DNA of 64,000 nt, taken from the NCBI RefSeq assembly GCF_033708015.1, contig NZ_CP137920.1:3100001-3164000 (forward strand), in the 5' to 3' direction. Under the pieces are notes generated by a model. The model was given only the letters and a program-made list of their open reading frames with translations. It was not told the DNA's origin and did not search any database. This document shows, in pieces, positions 61,646 through 64,000 of this stretch (its first letter is position 1; each line of letters begins with the position of its first letter). The DNA is from Proteus vulgaris (lineage in GTDB: Bacteria; Pseudomonadota; Gammaproteobacteria; Enterobacterales; Enterobacteriaceae). The translations under genes were made by a program, and so were the position numbers.

Positions 61646-62431
61646 ATGCAAAAAACGGTATTGATTACAGGAAGTTCCAGTGGGATAGGACTCTGTGCAG
61701 CAAAAGCACTAAAGAAAAGAGGCTATCGCGTTCTTGCTGCTTGCCGTAAAGGTGAAGACCTTGAACGCATGGAAACACTGGGATTAGAACCAATCCATCT
61801 TGACCTTGATGATCCCAAAAGCGTTGAAAATGCGGCTCTAGAAGTTATTCAGCTAACAAACGGTCGTTTATATGGATTATTTAATAATGGTGGATTTGGT
61901 GTTTATGGCTCATTAGATGCCATTACTCGTCAACAAATGGAAAAACAGTTTTCTACTAACTTTTTTGGTTTACATCAGCTTACTACATTACTTCTACCTG
62001 CAATGTTACCTCATGGTGAAGGAAGAATTATTCAAACGAGTTCTGTAATGGGGATTATTTCAACATCTGGTCGAGGCGCTTACGCTGCCAGTAAATATGC
62101 CGTAGAGGCGTGGTCAGATGCGCTAAGAATGGAAATAGCGCATACCGGTGTTAAAGTCAGTTTAATAGAGCCAGGTCCAATACGAACTTGTTTTACTGAA
62201 AATGTCGCTCAAGCTGAAAAAGATAAGCCGGTAAAAAACCCTGGGATTGCGAGTCGTTTCACATTAACACCTGAAGATGTCGTGAAAAAGCTTATTCATG
62301 CTTTAGAAAGCCCAAAACCTAAGATACGTTATCCCGTAACCTTATTAACTTACGCCGTCAGAATACTAAAACGTTTTCTACCTGATGCGTTAATGGATGC
62401 TATTCTCAGTCGCCAGAGCGGCAAGGCTTGA
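61646..62431 (+). CDS. ybbO: Short-chain dehydrogenase/reductase YbbO
   Basis: NADP(H)-dependent SDR; E. coli YbbO reduces aldehydes. The 261-residue protein has the cofactor motif TGSSSGIGLCAAKAL with a basic CRKG loop favouring NADP, FNNGGFGVYG, and the active-site pair Tyr146 and Lys150 in YAASKYAVEAW with SSVMG upstream. It follows tesA by 50 bp and precedes ybbN, as in E. coli. Confidence 0.94.
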   Translation: MQKTVLITGSSSGIGLCAAKALKKRGYRVLAACRKGEDLERMETLGLEPIHLDLDDPKSVENAALEVIQLTNGRLYGLFNNGGFGVYGSLDAITRQQMEKQFSTNFFGLHQLTTLLLPAMLPHGEGRIIQTSSVMGIISTSGRGAYAASKYAVEAWSDALRMEIAHTGVKVSLIEPGPIRTCFTENVAQAEKDKPVKNPGIASRFTLTPEDVVKKLIHALESPKPKIRYPVTLLTYAVRILKRFLPDALMDAILSRQSGKA

Positions 62432-62515
62432 TTTTTGCGATTTCACCCTTACTTATTAATGAAATAGCGTTATAAATCGCATCTATATTTAAAACTCTCA
62501 AAAAGGGAAAAATTA

Positions 62516-63373
62516 ATGTTAGCAACTGCACATATTGTTGATGTAAATGAATCAAATATTCAACAAATTATAGAACAATCCATGACTAAACCAGTTATGA
62601 TGTATTTCTATTCAGAACGTAGCCCTCATTGTGCAGAGCTTGGCGCAACATTAGATAAACTGGCAGCCGAATTTGCTGATCAATTTATTTTGGCAAAATT
62701 GGATTGTGATGTTGAACAAATGATAGCCTCACAATTTGGACTACGTGCTATTCCAACTGTTTATATTTTACAAGAAGGTCGCCCAGTTGATGGTTTCCAA
62801 GGCCCTCAACCTGAAGAAGCGATCCGCCAAGTATTAGCCAATGTATTACCAAAACCAGAAGAGTTAAAAGCGGCGCAAGCGGCGCAATTACTTTCTGAAG
62901 GAAAAGCCGAAGAAGCGTTACCTCTACTCAAAGAAGCACATCAACTCGCACCTAAAAACAGTGAAATTACGCTCGCACTGGCGGGGGCTTTAATTTCTTT
63001 AAATAAAAATGAAGAAGCTCAAACTCTGTTAATAACTATCCCATTACAAGATCAAGACAGTTACTATCATAGTTTGTTAGCCCAAATTGAATTACAAAAA
63101 CAGGCTGCTGATACGCCTGAAATTCAACAATTACAGAATGATTTTAATCAACAACCTGAAAATACCGATCTTGCCATTCAACTTGCACTAAAATTACATG
63201 AAGTTGCTCGTAATGAAGAGGCGTTAGCGTTGCTATTTAGCTTTATCAAAAAAGATCTAAATGCAGGTGATGGACAAGTTAAGAAAACCCTGATGGATAT
63301 TCTATCAGCCTTAGGAACTAATGATAATTTGGCGTCGAAATATCGTCGTATGGTGTATTCTTTACTTTATTAA
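62516..63373 (+). CDS. ybbN: Thioredoxin-like co-chaperone YbbN (CnoX)
   Basis: Holdase and redox protector that works with GroEL/ES under bleach stress. The 285-residue protein has a thioredoxin fold (1-110) whose active site is SPHC (Ser36 to Cys39) instead of CxxC, so it is not a dithiol reductase; E. coli has SQHC at this place. The C-terminal two-thirds form TPR-like helices ([50 protein letters not shown]). AAAAGGGAAAAATT precedes the ATG. qmcA follows after 36 bp. Confidence 0.96.
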   Translation: MLATAHIVDVNESNIQQIIEQSMTKPVMMYFYSERSPHCAELGATLDKLAAEFADQFILAKLDCDVEQMIASQFGLRAIPTVYILQEGRPVDGFQGPQPEEAIRQVLANVLPKPEELKAAQAAQLLSEGKAEEALPLLKEAHQLAPKNSEITLALAGALISLNKNEEAQTLLITIPLQDQDSYYHSLLAQIELQKQAADTPEIQQLQNDFNQQPENTDLAIQLALKLHEVARNEEALALLFSFIKKDLNAGDGQVKKTLMDILSALGTNDNLASKYRRMVYSLLY

Positions 63374-63409
63374 TTTTATTATCTTATCAAGAAGACTTAG
63401 GACAGGTAT

Positions 63410-64000
63410 ATGGAAATAGTCATTGGTATTATCATCTTATTCGCTATTATTTTAGTTTTATGCGGTGTTAAAACCGTTCCACAGGGTTATCAGTGGACTG
63501 TCGAACGCTTTGGTCGTTACACTCGTACTTTGGCTCCAGGGCTTCAAATTCTCGTGCCATTTGTTGATCGTATTGGTCGCCGTATCAATATGATGGAACA
63601 AGTACTTGATATTCCTTCTCAAGAAGTTATTTCTCGTGATAACGCCAACGTCAGCATTGATGCCGTCTGCTTTATTCAAGTCATTGACCCTGTAAAAGCG
63701 GCGTATGAAGTTAATAATCTTGAGCTTGCGATTATCAACTTAACATTAACGAATATCCGTACCGTATTAGGCTCAATGGAACTTGATGAAATTCTTTCTC
63801 AACGTGACCAAATTAACAGCCGCCTTTTACTAATTGTTGATGATGCAACAAACCCTTGGGGTATTAAAATTACCCGTATTGAAATTCGTGATGTCCGTCC
63901 ACCAAAAGAATTAATTTCTGCAATGAATGCTCAGATGAAAGCAGAACGTACTAAACGTGCTGATATTCTTGAAGCTGAAGGTATTCGTCAAGCGGCGATC
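63410..64000 (+). CDS. qmcA: SPFH/Band 7 membrane protein QmcA, N-terminal part
   Basis: The first 197 codons of a stomatin-like protein; the gene continues past the window. It begins [20 protein letters not shown], a single N-terminal membrane span, then [26 protein letters not shown] and [25 protein letters not shown], the Band 7 domain, and later [25 protein letters not shown]. coli QmcA (YbbK) lies next to ybbL, and near ybbN, and is linked to membrane protease FtsH. GACAGG precedes the ATG. Confidence 0.95.
   Translation, partial: MEIVIGIIILFAIILVLCGVKTVPQGYQWTVERFGRYTRTLAPGLQILVPFVDRIGRRINMMEQVLDIPSQEVISRDNANVSIDAVCFIQVIDPVKAAYEVNNLELAIINLTLTNIRTVLGSMELDEILSQRDQINSRLLLIVDDATNPWGIKITRIEIRDVRPPKELISAMNAQMKAERTKRADILEAEGIRQAAI

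Overview
The window is a low-GC enterobacterial chromosome segment that I assign to Proteus, most likely the P. vulgaris group. The strongest pointer is the Tat-type membrane L-amino acid deaminase at 40573-41988, whose sequence I recognise as the Proteus enzyme. The tRNA-Arg(UCU)-folD-ybcJ, cysS/ppiB-lpxH-purEK and ybbP-ybbA/tesA-ybbO-ybbN-qmcA neighbourhoods also fit Enterobacterales. Identifications rest on reading motifs and remembered family sequences; no database search was run.

Layout. (1) 1-3722: the end of a DUF2264 gene, then a catabolic operon (tagatose-bisphosphate aldolase, KDG kinase, KDPG aldolase, DJ-1/PfpI protein) behind a CRP-like site and TTTCGT-type operator repeats. It could handle both halves of chondroitin-type disaccharides. 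(2) 3723-4762: a 1-kb AT-rich gap. (3) 4763-39115: a complete type VI secretion (T6SS) locus: tssB, tssC, tssK, tssL, an OmpA-domain protein, hcp, an ERIC-like element, clpV, an effector region, then tssM, tssA, tssF, tssG, tssJ, tssE, a VasL-like protein and a lipoprotein. (4) 39116-44535: AT-rich sequence with two paralogous MrpJ-like XRE regulators on either side of the deaminase and a few orphan or decayed ORFs. (5) 44536-64000: tRNA-Arg and housekeeping genes, including a lone fruK under a Cra site, purEK under a PurR box, ynaI, speF and the ybb cluster; qmcA runs off the end.

The most unusual part is the T6SS effector region (14084-26977). Six tandem, membrane-anchored DUF3304-like genes, probably immunity proteins, repeat with a 509-515 bp period and lead into a Tle1-type (DUF2235) phospholipase. 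Each gene overlaps the next by exactly 16 nt, and the conserved C-terminal Met-Glu-Glu-Pro codons of one gene provide the ribosome binding site of the next. A second module with the same geometry (two DUF3304 lipoproteins, then another Tle1) lies beyond the vgrG-DUF4123-PAAR cassette. The array is mosaic, which suggests recent duplication and gene conversion.

How the genes work together: TssJ-L-M form the membrane complex, TssK-F-G-E the baseplate, TssB/C the sheath, Hcp the tube and VgrG/PAAR the spike, and ClpV recycles the sheath. The two phospholipases are the likely cargo, delivered through the DUF4123 adaptor and spike, while the anchored DUF3304 proteins protect the periplasm of the producer and its kin.
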